In this document: piece after piece, positions 15,672 to 23,552 of the stretch
Numbering within the stretch: the first letter of the stretch is position 1
How the letters are laid out: each line of letters begins with the position of its first letter
DNA from: Myxococcota bacterium
GTDB taxonomy: Bacteria; Myxococcota_A; UBA9160; UBA4427
Assembly: GCA_030748735.1 (NCBI GenBank)
Contig: JASMLK010000086.1
Span: forward strand, 1 to 35,575
Reading direction: 5' to 3'
Length of the DNA stretch: 35,575 bases
Position numbers and translations under genes: made by a program
The notes under the pieces: model-generated
The model's database searches: none
The model's input: only the letters and a program-made list of their open reading frames with translations
What the model was told of the DNA's origin: nothing

Positions 15672-16763
15672 GTGCAGGTCGACAACGAACACGAAGCGCA
15701 CGACTACCAGCGCACCGTCTTGATGGGCGACCCCACGTACTTCAGCGTGCAGGGGGGCGCCAACCCGCACACCCGCACGCGCTGGGGAACGAAGCGCAAG
15801 GTCGACCGTGAGCGGGCAATCCAACAATGGGGCCAGCTGAAGGCGACCCTCGAAGAGCTCGACATTCGCGTCGTCGTCGTGCCCCCCGACGAGCAACAAC
15901 CCGGACTCGTCTATCCCGCCAACGCGGGCTGCCAGAGCGACGTCGACCACCCCGATCCGATCGGCGCCAAGGTCTTCACGCTCTCGAACCTGCTGCCCAC
16001 ACGCGCGGCGGAGAAGGCGCACTACAAACGGCTGCTCGAGGGAATGGGGTTCCTTACCTCGGAGATCGACGAGGCGTATCGCTTCGAAGGCGAGGCCGAT
16101 TTCTTTCCGGCCGGAGACGTCTATCTCTTTACGTACGGCACGCTCGAGGAGCAGCGTTTCGTACCAACCTTCGGCATTCCGCCCTGGAAGCGGGTCTACG
16201 GCTTCCGCACCGATGTTCGTGTCGCGGCTCTGCTGGCTCCAAAGGTGGCACCGCGCGAGATCTTGAAGATCGGCCTGGTACGCGAAGCCCACTACCACGG
16301 TGACACGGCACTGTGCGCATTCGGTTCGAACCGTGGAGACCTGCTCGTCTACCGTGACGCCATCGAGCCGGGCGACATGAAGCTGCTCGAAGACCGGTTT
16401 GGAGAACGACTGCTCGAACTCTCGAAAGAAGATGCCGAGCGCTACGCCGCCAACTCCTTCTGCTACGAACGCGAAGGCGACTGCTTCCTCATCATACCGG
16501 GCGGGGTTTCGGACCGCTTGATCGCCCAGATCCGCGAGCGCGACGTCACCCCCATCACCGTCGACGTCAGCGAGTTCTTGAAGAAGGGCGGCGGCTCGGT
16601 GAAGTGCATGATCGGGGATCTGGGGTTTCTCGCGGGTGGCCCCGCGACGCCGACGTCCGCGCTGGCCGAAGGTCTACCGCAACCCGCGGCGGCAGAACAA
16701 AGCAAAGGCACGCGGAAGAGCCCGGGCGGCAAGCCGCGGAGGCGCCTGCGGCGGCGGCGCTAA
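15672..16763 (+). CDS. DDAH/amidinotransferase-family guanidino hydrolase in the AstB position
   Basis: 363 residues beginning at a GTG directly after the astD stop. The sequence has the guanidine-modifying-enzyme pattern: LMGDPTYFSV and NPH near the start, YPANAG (81-86), FEGEAD (138-143) with acidic substrate ligands, YGFRTD, a catalytic His in HYHGDTAL (His209), and a nucleophile in GGGSVKC (Cys312). This matches dimethylargininase-type hydrolases rather than AstB, which is about 445 residues and has different surrounding motifs, though both belong to the same superfamily. Position suggests that it hydrolyses N-succinylarginine or a related guanidino compound. A very basic tail (RRRLRRRR) ends the protein. 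Its TAA shares bases with the stop of the convergent gene. Confidence 0.82.
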   Translation: MQVDNEHEAHDYQRTVLMGDPTYFSVQGGANPHTRTRWGTKRKVDRERAIQQWGQLKATLEELDIRVVVVPPDEQQPGLVYPANAGCQSDVDHPDPIGAKVFTLSNLLPTRAAEKAHYKRLLEGMGFLTSEIDEAYRFEGEADFFPAGDVYLFTYGTLEEQRFVPTFGIPPWKRVYGFRTDVRVAALLAPKVAPREILKIGLVREAHYHGDTALCAFGSNRGDLLVYRDAIEPGDMKLLEDRFGERLLELSKEDAERYAANSFCYEREGDCFLIIPGGVSDRLIAQIRERDVTPITVDVSEFLKKGGGSVKCMIGDLGFLAGGPATPTSALAEGLPQPAAAEQSKGTRKSPGGKPRRRLRRRR

Positions 16764-18253
16764 CGCGACGCGGGCAGGGCGAAGAGATAGATCTCCGTTT
16801 CCCGGACGCGGCGAATCAAGCGCGGTCGTGTCCCCGCCAGCATCGGGTCTCGCAAGACGCGGTCGAGCGGTTCGTTCGGTCGCTTGACGATCCACGCGCG
16901 TTCGAACTCTCCCGGGCGCAGCGGCTCGCGGCGAACCGTACGCACGGTGTAGTGCTCGAGCACGGTGCTGACGTTGCGACCCTCGAGTCTGGGCATGAGG
17001 TATTCGTGCATCTCGGGCGGATGCAGCGCGATCGCGGGGACGAAGACGTACTTGTCGGTGTAGAGCACGACGTCGCCTTCGCGGTATTCGTCGCGAACGA
17101 TCTCACTCCATCGCTGTTGGTCGGCGAGTCGCAGTTCGTTCGCGTACTCGGCAACGATCGGCCCGCGTGCAAGCACGAGGAGGGCCGCGCACGCGATCAA
17201 CAGCAGCAGCCTCGGGCGTAGTGCGGCCGCACCAGCGCCCACGAGCACACCGAGCGGCAGGATCGTGATCACGCAGTAGCGGGCCAGCAACATCGGAAAC
17301 AACAGATACGAGCCGACGAACAAGACCACCGGGAGCGTGAGTTGCAGCGCCGGCACCGCGACTGCACGCACGCGATCGGTTTCGAGCTCGGGGGAGACGA
17401 AGGATCCCAACGCCGCCAGTCGCTGCTTCGGAAACGCAGCGCCAACGCCACCCAGCAGGGCGAGAAGGCCCGCGAGCACGGCGAACGCATCGCGCCCTGC
17501 GATCTCGCCCAGCACACCCAACAACCCATCGAGGCCGCGAAGCGGTATCCAGCTCTGGCTCTGGTGCACCACCAGATGGATCGCGAACGACGCAAGCATC
17601 GGGAGTGACAACACCACCACGCCCAGGAGCACGCGTGCGATGTCTCTGCGCTGGGCTTCGCTGCGCGGCCGGATCAGTACCGACCCCATCTGGACCAGCG
17701 CAAACCCCCACGCGAAGTGGTGGACGTTGACCGCATAGAAGGTCGCCAGCGCAAACCCGAACAGCGCGCGGCGCGAACCCGTTTCGAACCAACGCACGAA
17801 GGCGAAATCCGCCAGCGCAACCGCGGCAAGCAGCAGGCTGTAACCGCGGATCTCCTGCGACTGCTGAAGGTGAAAGGCATTGAGTGCCACGAACCACGCA
17901 GCCGCCAACCCGGCCGTCACACCGAATCGCACCCGCGCCGCAAGGCCGATCGCCGCGACGCCCACCACCCCGGCCATCATCCCGAGTGACTTGAGCGCCC
18001 ACTCCCCGTCTCCAAACAGCGTGCGCCAGAGATGGAGCGTCAGGATGTAGAAGGGCGGGTTCGCGTCGAAGCGGTTCAGCGCGAAGATGTCGATGACGCT
18101 TCGTTCGGATTGAATGAGGGAATAACCCTCATCGAGGTGAAGCCCGCCGGCCGTGAGACCGTTTACGCGGAGCGCGAACGCGACGAGGAGGACGACGAGC
18201 GCAACGGCGATCGTCCAACCACGCGCGTGTCGGTTTGCGCTCCCGTCTTCCAC
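16760..18253 (-). CDS. GT39/ArnT-like polytopic glycosyltransferase
   Basis: From GTG 18253, which has the best upstream purine tract (GGAGGCAGAGGG), the protein is 497 residues with roughly ten membrane helices. The first periplasmic loop carries HLDEGYS (Asp41-Glu42), the catalytic acidic pair of GT-C enzymes, then NPPFYILTLHLW. The C-terminal ~130 residues are soluble. Such enzymes move a sugar from a polyprenyl-phosphate donor to lipid A, protein or glycan on the outer face of the inner membrane. Starts at 18298 (ATG) or 18349 (GTG) would lengthen the overlap with the upstream gene. No other sugar gene adjoins it. Confidence 0.82.
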   Translation of the reverse strand: MEDGSANRHARGWTIAVALVVLLVAFALRVNGLTAGGLHLDEGYSLIQSERSVIDIFALNRFDANPPFYILTLHLWRTLFGDGEWALKSLGMMAGVVGVAAIGLAARVRFGVTAGLAAAWFVALNAFHLQQSQEIRGYSLLLAAVALADFAFVRWFETGSRRALFGFALATFYAVNVHHFAWGFALVQMGSVLIRPRSEAQRRDIARVLLGVVVLSLPMLASFAIHLVVHQSQSWIPLRGLDGLLGVLGEIAGRDAFAVLAGLLALLGGVGAAFPKQRLAALGSFVSPELETDRVRAVAVPALQLTLPVVLFVGSYLLFPMLLARYCVITILPLGVLVGAGAAALRPRLLLLIACAALLVLARGPIVAEYANELRLADQQRWSEIVRDEYREGDVVLYTDKYVFVPAIALHPPEMHEYLMPRLEGRNVSTVLEHYTVRTVRREPLRPGEFERAWIVKRPNEPLDRVLRDPMLAGTRPRLIRRVRETEIYLFALPASR

Positions 18254-18816
18254 CCGGCCCTCTGCCTCCGCCCCGTCCAGCGCGCAAGCATGCCCCATCC
18301 CACGCAAAGCGAAACGAAGGCGCCGTTGCAGCTGGGAGACGGAGTGCACGAACCACCATCGGCATCACATCGCTGACCATTCCAGAGCGCCGGGAGGATG
18401 TCCGCGAGGTCCTGGAGTTCGTAGCGGATGAGCGCAACCTCGTCCCATTTCACCTGGCCGTTTTTCCGGGAGGCGAGATCGTAAGCGAGGGGATAGGTGA
18501 GGGTTTCGGCACCCCAGTACGACACCGCGTCGGTATCCGCCTCGGGTACGTAGACGTAGCGCAAGTTCTTCTTCTTGCTCGTGCCGTTGGTCTCGACTTC
18601 GGCGTCGCGGTTGTTCACGATGTCGCTTGCGACGTTGGCGAAAGTGACTTCGACGAAGTGGAGTTCTTGCATCGAGAAGTCGACGTCGAAGGACCACTCG
18701 GCCTGCCAGATCATCACGTGCACGCCGTTCGGCGTGGTGTGGAAGTTCAAGTCTTCGTGGCCCAGCGGGCGGAACTCGTGATTGCTGTGCTCGGTGATGA
18801 CCACGTAGTCGGGCAC
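18163..18816 (-). CDS. Orphan hypothetical protein with a suspect C-terminus
   Basis: GTG 18816 is the first possible start after an in-frame stop. Residues 1 to about 150 look like a real soluble protein, with balanced acidic and aromatic composition (DYVVITEHSNHEF, VIWQAEWSFDVD-like strands) and no signal peptide. I recognise no family. The last ~55 residues run through the start of the downstream GT-C gene in another frame and end in a Ser/Arg run, unlike the rest. This suggests an ancestral stop lost to frameshift, or a mis-extended end. Overlap with the neighbour is at least 91 bases. It is divergent from the DUF3820 gene, with about 50 bases between. Confidence 0.55.
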   Translation of the reverse strand: MPDYVVITEHSNHEFRPLGHEDLNFHTTPNGVHVMIWQAEWSFDVDFSMQELHFVEVTFANVASDIVNNRDAEVETNGTSKKKNLRYVYVPEADTDAVSYWGAETLTYPLAYDLASRKNGQVKWDEVALIRYELQDLADILPALWNGQRCDADGGSCTPSPSCNGAFVSLCVGWGMLARWTGRRQRAGWKTGAQTDTRVVGRSPLRSSSSSSRSRSA

Positions 18817-18869
18817 TTCCTGTCCACCACCCGGCGTCCCGTCGACATAGTGATATCCTCACACGATCG

Positions 18870-19205
18870 ATGGCAAACAAGAACCCTGAAGCGATGGCCG
18901 CACTCGAACCGTTGGCGGAACAACTCGGTGACCCATCGATGCTCTATGACCTCGCCCGCATGGAGATGCCCTTCGGGCGCTTTCAGGGACGCTTGCTGAT
19001 CGACCTTCCCGAACCCTATGTCGTGTGGTTTCAGCGCAACGGATACCCGAAGGGGCGCATCGGCAAGCTCCTGGGGTTGCTCTACGAGGTGAAGGCAAAC
19101 GGCCTCGAACCGCTCTTCGATCCTCTACGCGATCCACCGCGCGAGCCTGGTTTCGACTACATGGAACCCGACATGGTCTGGGACCGCCTCGAGCGCAAGG
19201 AGTAG
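18870..19205 (+). CDS. DUF3820-family protein
   Basis: 111 residues. The core MPFGRFQGRLLIDLPEPYVV, followed by WFQRNGYPKGRIGKLLGLLYEVKANGLEPL, is the DUF3820 signature; this family is often labelled a putative quorum-sensing-regulated virulence factor, a name not backed by context here. An extra N-terminal helix of about 28 residues and a C-terminal acidic tail flank it. No signal or membrane segment is present. It starts in a short divergent region and has no recognisable Shine-Dalgarno. It ends 20 bases before a convergent gene. Confidence 0.85.
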   Translation: MANKNPEAMAALEPLAEQLGDPSMLYDLARMEMPFGRFQGRLLIDLPEPYVVWFQRNGYPKGRIGKLLGLLYEVKANGLEPLFDPLRDPPREPGFDYMEPDMVWDRLERKE

Positions 19206-19225
19206 AGCCGCGTACGATCGCCCGG

Positions 19226-20674
19226 CTAGTCATGCCCCGGCAGCACCCGGTTGATCGCGTCGAACTTGTCCTGCCACAACGCCTTGTAGGCCTTCGGGTG
19301 CGCGGGCCCCCCGACCGGGATCGCGGACAGCGTCGTCGACGTGGCCACGATCGCCGAAAGCGCGACGGTGAAGAGCAGCGCGGTGAGAACGTCCTGCACC
19401 CGAGACACGAGAACACCCGGCGCGCCCAGCCTCGCCACGAAGACCGCAAAGCCCAGCACGAACAGCGGCAACAAGTCGATCTCGTAGCGAAGTTCCATGA
19501 TGTAGTACGCACAGACGAGCAGGGCCTGCAGGCCGAAAGCAAAGAAGCACGCCTGCGCGAAGCGTTGCGTGCGGTCGTGCAGCAAGAGCCCCAGCCCCAT
19601 CGAACCCGCGAGCACGAGCCAGCTCGCGATCAGGCTCAAGGGCATCACCCACGAGGTGAAGATGCGCGGGTAGAGCCCGGCGTCGGGATACGCGGGGGGT
19701 GCCAGCCGAAACCAGGGAAAGGCGCCGGAGACCTGGCCCGATCCGGGCACGAAGTAGTTGCCGAGTGCGACGAAGACCCGCGTCAGACTGAAGTCCCCCG
19801 TGCGGTCGAGGACCTCGAGGGTCGTGGGGTCGGCGCGCATGAAACCCATCAAGCTGTAGTCGACGAAGGTAAGCGGCGAACCGAAGCGCGCGGCGTTGTA
19901 CCAGAGCTGAAAGAGCAGCATCACGCCCGCGGGAAGCAGCAGCATCACGATTCGCGGAGCGCCGGTCCCGTTCTTCATCGCGCGAAAGCCAATGAATAGA
20001 AGGACGAGATAGAGCGGCCCCGCGTACGTCACCCGCGCGAGCAGCGTGGCCCCCGCGATGAACGAAAGAAGCAAGAGCTTCGACTCCAGGGCCTCGACGC
20101 GACCCAACCGGGGCACCGCGATGGCACTGAAGCAGAGCGATCCGGCGAGCGCCCAGACGATCGACTCGTGATAGATCGAAGCCGCGTTCATCAAGAAGAG
20201 AAGCGGGGACGCCACGCCGAAGCCGACCAGCGACGTCACCAGGAGGAAGCTGCGATGTTCTGCTTCGAGGTATGGGTTCTTCGCCAACATCGCACGCACG
20301 AGCGTCCCGAAGGCCGCAAGGCAGAGGAGCGACGCCACGAAGCAGGACAGTCGCGCCCATTCGCCGGCGAGGCCCGGCGCGATCAGCACGAGCGGCAAAC
20401 GGAGCAGCGCGGGCCAGGGGCCGAAGTACATGTACGCACGCCCATCGACGACGAACGCCTCCCAGCGAATCGCGTCTGGGTCGACTTCCGCACTCCCGCG
20501 CAGGAAGCTCTGCGCCAGGGAATCGAAGGACCCGCTCAGCATCTCGGGGCCCAGAATGTCGCCGGTACCGCGCGTCAGCAGTAGAAAGTGGAGCGCGGCG
20601 ATCAGGACGAACGTCGCAATCGCGAGACCCGTATGCGGACCCTTGGCGGTGTTCGTTTCGCCTTCTGCCGTCAT
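19226..20674 (-). CDS. Polytopic membrane protein, GT-C-like
   Basis: From ATG 20674 the protein is 482 residues with about ten to eleven helices. The first outer loop has SGSFDSLAQSFLRG, then IRWEAFVVDGRAYMYFGPWPALLRLPL, a pattern shared by a group of uncharacterised GT-C-like bacterial membrane proteins. The usual DE pair of GT39 is absent. A late loop has MELRYEIDLLP, and the protein ends in a short soluble tail. A frame open to 20941 runs antisense through the trmJ gene and is rejected. The two genes diverge here. Confidence 0.75.
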   Translation of the reverse strand: MTAEGETNTAKGPHTGLAIATFVLIAALHFLLLTRGTGDILGPEMLSGSFDSLAQSFLRGSAEVDPDAIRWEAFVVDGRAYMYFGPWPALLRLPLVLIAPGLAGEWARLSCFVASLLCLAAFGTLVRAMLAKNPYLEAEHRSFLLVTSLVGFGVASPLLFLMNAASIYHESIVWALAGSLCFSAIAVPRLGRVEALESKLLLLSFIAGATLLARVTYAGPLYLVLLFIGFRAMKNGTGAPRIVMLLLPAGVMLLFQLWYNAARFGSPLTFVDYSLMGFMRADPTTLEVLDRTGDFSLTRVFVALGNYFVPGSGQVSGAFPWFRLAPPAYPDAGLYPRIFTSWVMPLSLIASWLVLAGSMGLGLLLHDRTQRFAQACFFAFGLQALLVCAYYIMELRYEIDLLPLFVLGFAVFVARLGAPGVLVSRVQDVLTALLFTVALSAIVATSTTLSAIPVGGPAHPKAYKALWQDKFDAINRVLPGHD

Positions 20675-20755
20675 CGCGCGGATGATTCCACACTTGCAGC
20701 TACCATGCGGTCCGCACCCGTCCCGATTCTCCCCCCGCCTTCCCCGAGCCTCAGC

Positions 20756-21481
20756 GTGAGCCTTCGCGACATTCGAATCGTACTCGTCGAACCGCAACAT
20801 CCCGGCAACATCGGGGCGGTGGCGCGCGCCATGAAGACGATGGCTCTCGCGAACCTCGTCCTCGTGAAGCCACGCGAGTTTCCGAGCGACGAAGCCCATG
20901 CACGCGCTTCGGGAGCGCATGACGTGCTCGAACGCGCCCACGTGGCCGGAACGCTCGGCGAGGCGGTTGGTGACTGTGCCTACGTGGTCGGGACGACATC
21001 ACGGGGGCGTGCGTTTCCCTTGCCGCTCTTGAGTGCCCGCGAATGCGGGGAGACGATCGTGCGCGAGGCGAGCACCGGCGCGCCGGCCGCCATTCTATTC
21101 GGCCCGGAAAGAACGGGGCTCCGCAACCAGGACATGGACGCCTGCACGCATCAGGTCAGGATCCCGACCAACCCCGAGTACGCATCCCTCAACCTCGGTT
21201 CCGCGGTTCAGCTGCTCGGCTACGAGGTCTTCCTCGCGTCGGGCGAGGCGCCACCGGTCGAGCAGCCGGAAGTCGACTACCCGAGCCACAGCGATCTCGA
21301 GTACTTCTACAAGCATCTCGAAGACACCCTGGCCTCGCGCGACTTCATCCTGCCCGACATGCACGAGGCCACCTACGCAAAGCTGCGCCGCTTGTTCGGC
21401 CGCGCCCGCCCGAGCGTCGGCGAACTCAAGCTCCTGCATAGCCTCGTAAAGCTGATGGATCGACGGGCCACATCGGGATGA
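20756..21481 (+). CDS. trmJ: TrmJ-type tRNA 2'-O-methyltransferase (SPOUT)
   Basis: Methylates the 2'-OH at position 32 in tRNA anticodon loops, by homology. 241 residues from GTG 20756, which places IRIVLVEPQHPGNIGAVARA exactly where TrmJ proteins start. ATG 20705 would add a Pro-rich lead of 17 residues. All three knot motifs are present: GNIGAVARAMKTM, ILFGPERTGL, and PEYASLNLGSAVQLLGYEVF. A C-terminal helical extension (residues ~160-241) is typical of TrmJ and separates it from TrmL. Its stop overlaps the next ATG by 4 bases (ATGA). Confidence 0.9.
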   Translation: MSLRDIRIVLVEPQHPGNIGAVARAMKTMALANLVLVKPREFPSDEAHARASGAHDVLERAHVAGTLGEAVGDCAYVVGTTSRGRAFPLPLLSARECGETIVREASTGAPAAILFGPERTGLRNQDMDACTHQVRIPTNPEYASLNLGSAVQLLGYEVFLASGEAPPVEQPEVDYPSHSDLEYFYKHLEDTLASRDFILPDMHEATYAKLRRLFGRARPSVGELKLLHSLVKLMDRRATSG

Positions 21482-21945
21482 CGGACATGGTGATGGGGCG
21501 CAACACCGAGTTCCAGAAGCTCGCCGTTGAAGAACTCGTCCGTCGCGGTCTCGGTCCGTTCCGCCCAGGCGGCGACCCCGAAAGCACGCAGGCCGCGCGC
21601 GAAACCGCCGACGCCATCCTCGCCAGGCCCATCCCCAAACCCGGAGGCTGGTTCGGTCCGAGTGGCAAGGGAGAAGCCGGCGCGTGGATCGTGGCGCGGC
21701 GCTTCCTCATTGCTGGGGCGCTGCTGCTTGCGTTGACCTTCGGCGTGCAGTTCGAAGACCCCGGCGCGATGTCTTTCGCGGCTCGCCTTGCACTCGATAC
21801 CCTGATCTTCGTTTCGTTCGCGCTTGCGCTGAAGGTCTTTCGCGGACTCCTCGAGCAGGACGTGCCCATCAGCATCAGCTGGGCGGCGGCGCTCACGGTG
21901 AACATCGCGATCGGGGTCATCAGCGCTGCAGCCATGTCGGTGTAA
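21478..21945 (+). CDS. Small three-helix membrane protein
   Basis: 155 residues, no family recognised. The first 65 residues are soluble, with a helix of alternating charge (EFQKLAVEELVRRGL) and a Pro/Gly segment. Three hydrophobic segments follow: about 72-92 (AWIVARRFLIAGALLLALTF), 103-120 and 130-150. The ATG overlaps the trmJ stop, so the two genes are probably cotranslated. No catalytic motif is visible. Confidence 0.7.
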   Translation: MTDMVMGRNTEFQKLAVEELVRRGLGPFRPGGDPESTQAARETADAILARPIPKPGGWFGPSGKGEAGAWIVARRFLIAGALLLALTFGVQFEDPGAMSFAARLALDTLIFVSFALALKVFRGLLEQDVPISISWAAALTVNIAIGVISAAAMSV

Positions 21946-22139
21946 CGCTCGCGTCGAGTTGCATGAGATCGTAGGCCCACTGCGTGGTGCCGAATTCCTC
22001 CTCAAATCCCGGTTGAATAGCGCCGATGTTGCGAGTGACAGGGGCGCCGCGTCGCCGCACCACGCCAACCCCTGGCGGTCGTGCGATACACTGCGCGCGC
22101 GGCAGTTCGACTTGTAGTGGCTATCCCTGCAGCAGGTGA

Positions 22140-23096
22140 ATGGTGAATCAGGCTGGAACCCGAGCATGGGTTGTTTGCGGATCTCGGTGCATCCACGGGC
22201 TGGTGGTTGCACTGCTTGCGTCGCTACTGACCGCGGCTCTGATCACGACCCCTGCGAGTGCGGTGATCATCGACAGCGGGGACGGCAGTGGGAACACCAC
22301 CGCGCCAGCCGACGATCCCGGCTGGGCGAACGTCGGCACCCGCAACGGCTTGGGTGTCGTCTACCTGCGCAACGGTTGGATCTTGACCGCGAACCATGTC
22401 GGGATCGGTGACGTGACCCTCGACGGCACGACGTACGACCACGTGCCGGGAAGCGGAATCCAACTCGACAACGGCGACGGCACCTTTGCCGACCTGTTGC
22501 TGTTTTCCATTACGCCACTTCCTCCGCTTCCCGACATCCCTCTGCGCACGAACCAGAATCTTCCCAACGGCGAAGTCACGATGATCGGCAAGGGTCGCAA
22601 CCGCGGTGCTGCAACCGACAGCGACGACCCGGGGGTCTGGACCGCGCCCCCCGCCCCCCCCGCAACCCCGATCCCGGGCTGGTATTGGTCCCCCAGTGGC
22701 GTGATGCGTTGGGGCACCAACGAAGTCACCGACTACTGGACTTTCAGCTCGACCGGAACCGAGAGCTTCTACACGCTCTTCGACGGCACCGGCTCACCCG
22801 ACCATACGAGTCACGAATGCCAGGGGGCCGGCGGCGACTCGGGGGGTGGCGTGTTCGCGAAGCAGGGCATGACGTGGGAGCTCGCGGGCATCATGTATGC
22901 CATCGCGGGCTACAACGGTCAGAACGGCAGCACGTCCGCCCTACGCGACAACGCCACCCTGGTCGCAGACATCTCCTTCTACGCCGACGACATCAACGCC
23001 ATCACGGCCACCGTCCCTGAGCCCGGCGTCGTGCTCCAGTACGGACTCTGCGCAGCGGTAGTCGCGGGACTCGCGCGGCGGAAGCAAAGGTGCTGA
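22140..23096 (+). CDS. PEP-CTERM trypsin-like serine protease
   Basis: 318 residues. A signal peptide (hydrophobic 20-38, cleavage likely after ASA at 41) leads a chymotrypsin-fold domain with the triad visible: His86 in LTANHVG, Asp118 in FADLLLFS, and Ser234 in GGDSGGG. The C-terminus is a PEP-CTERM sorting tail: VPEPG (292-296), a hydrophobic helix, then LARRKQRC. Such tails are cut by exosortase in the inner membrane, in organisms that also make exopolysaccharide. The exosortase gene is not in the window. The start is ATG 22140 or GTG 22143, both close behind GCAGGTGA. The gene stands alone. Confidence 0.85.
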   Translation: MVNQAGTRAWVVCGSRCIHGLVVALLASLLTAALITTPASAVIIDSGDGSGNTTAPADDPGWANVGTRNGLGVVYLRNGWILTANHVGIGDVTLDGTTYDHVPGSGIQLDNGDGTFADLLLFSITPLPPLPDIPLRTNQNLPNGEVTMIGKGRNRGAATDSDDPGVWTAPPAPPATPIPGWYWSPSGVMRWGTNEVTDYWTFSSTGTESFYTLFDGTGSPDHTSHECQGAGGDSGGGVFAKQGMTWELAGIMYAIAGYNGQNGSTSALRDNATLVADISFYADDINAITATVPEPGVVLQYGLCAAVVAGLARRKQRC

Positions 23097-23137
23097 CGCA
23101 CGCGGGCTGACCTACCTGCGAGCGTGCGGGTCGTCAG
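23093..23137. terminator. Candidate stem-loop between the protease gene and the DUF1624 remnant
   Basis: CTGACGCACGC (23093-23103) pairs with GCGTGCG (23122-23128) and CGTCAG (23132-23137), with an 18-base loop and a short bulge. It contains the stop codons of both convergent frames. There is no T-run on either side. Confidence 0.4.
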
Positions 23138-23472
23138 AACATCCGCCAGATGGAGTCTTCGGACTTTGCGTGTTTGAAGGCTTCGTAGCGGGTGCAGGCC
23201 GGATAGAGGATCGCGAGGCCGATCAGTACGACCCCGTACATGCCGGCGAGGGTGGTGTCTCCGGGCCAGCCCTGGCCGAGGAGTGCGAAGAGATAGAGGT
23301 GCGCGACGTAATAGAAGAGGGGGGCGCGGCCAAAGACGAGCAGTGCCCTGGCGGGGCGCACGAGCAGGCGCCGACCGACGAAGATCAACCACATGAAGAT
23401 CGCGTTCGAGCCGAGTGCGAGAAGTAGATAGGCGATGCTCGGCGGGTACTTCGTCACCGTCAAGAAAGCCAC
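23134..23472 (-). pseudogene. 3' remnant of a DUF1624 (HGSNAT-like) membrane acetyltransferase
   Basis: 112 residues that match only the last third of DUF1624 / heparan-alpha-glucosaminide N-acetyltransferase-like proteins. The family motif FLTVTKYPPSIAYLLLALG stands right at the start, then VFGRAPLFYYVAHLYLFALLG and a final helix ending ILYPACTRYEAFKHAK. Whole proteins are about 350-400 residues. In-frame codons continue for only ten more residues upstream to a stop, without further homology, and the divergent DUF3604 gene begins 80 bases away. I conclude that the 5' two thirds were lost by deletion or rearrangement. The remnant is unlikely to be functional. Confidence 0.7.
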
Positions 23473-23552
23473 GATGCCTTCGCCCGGTCGCGTGTGAGTT
23501 GGCTAAATTGCGCGCCTTCCGTGAAGTCCTCGCGGTGCCCCGGAGTATCCCC

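Noticed and set aside
14172..16298. A 708-codon open frame on the minus strand
   Set aside because: It lies entirely antisense to astA, astD and the DDAH-type gene, which have clear homology. Its translation has no recognisable domain and reflects GC-rich composition.
16315..16340. A tRNA T-arm-like GGTTCGAACC
   Set aside because: It sits inside a well-supported coding sequence, and no acceptor or anticodon arm surrounds it.
20675..20941. An extended N-terminus of the 19226-20674 membrane protein up to 20941
   Set aside because: The extra 89 residues run antisense through trmJ and lack protein-like composition; ATG 20674 sits just before the first membrane helix.
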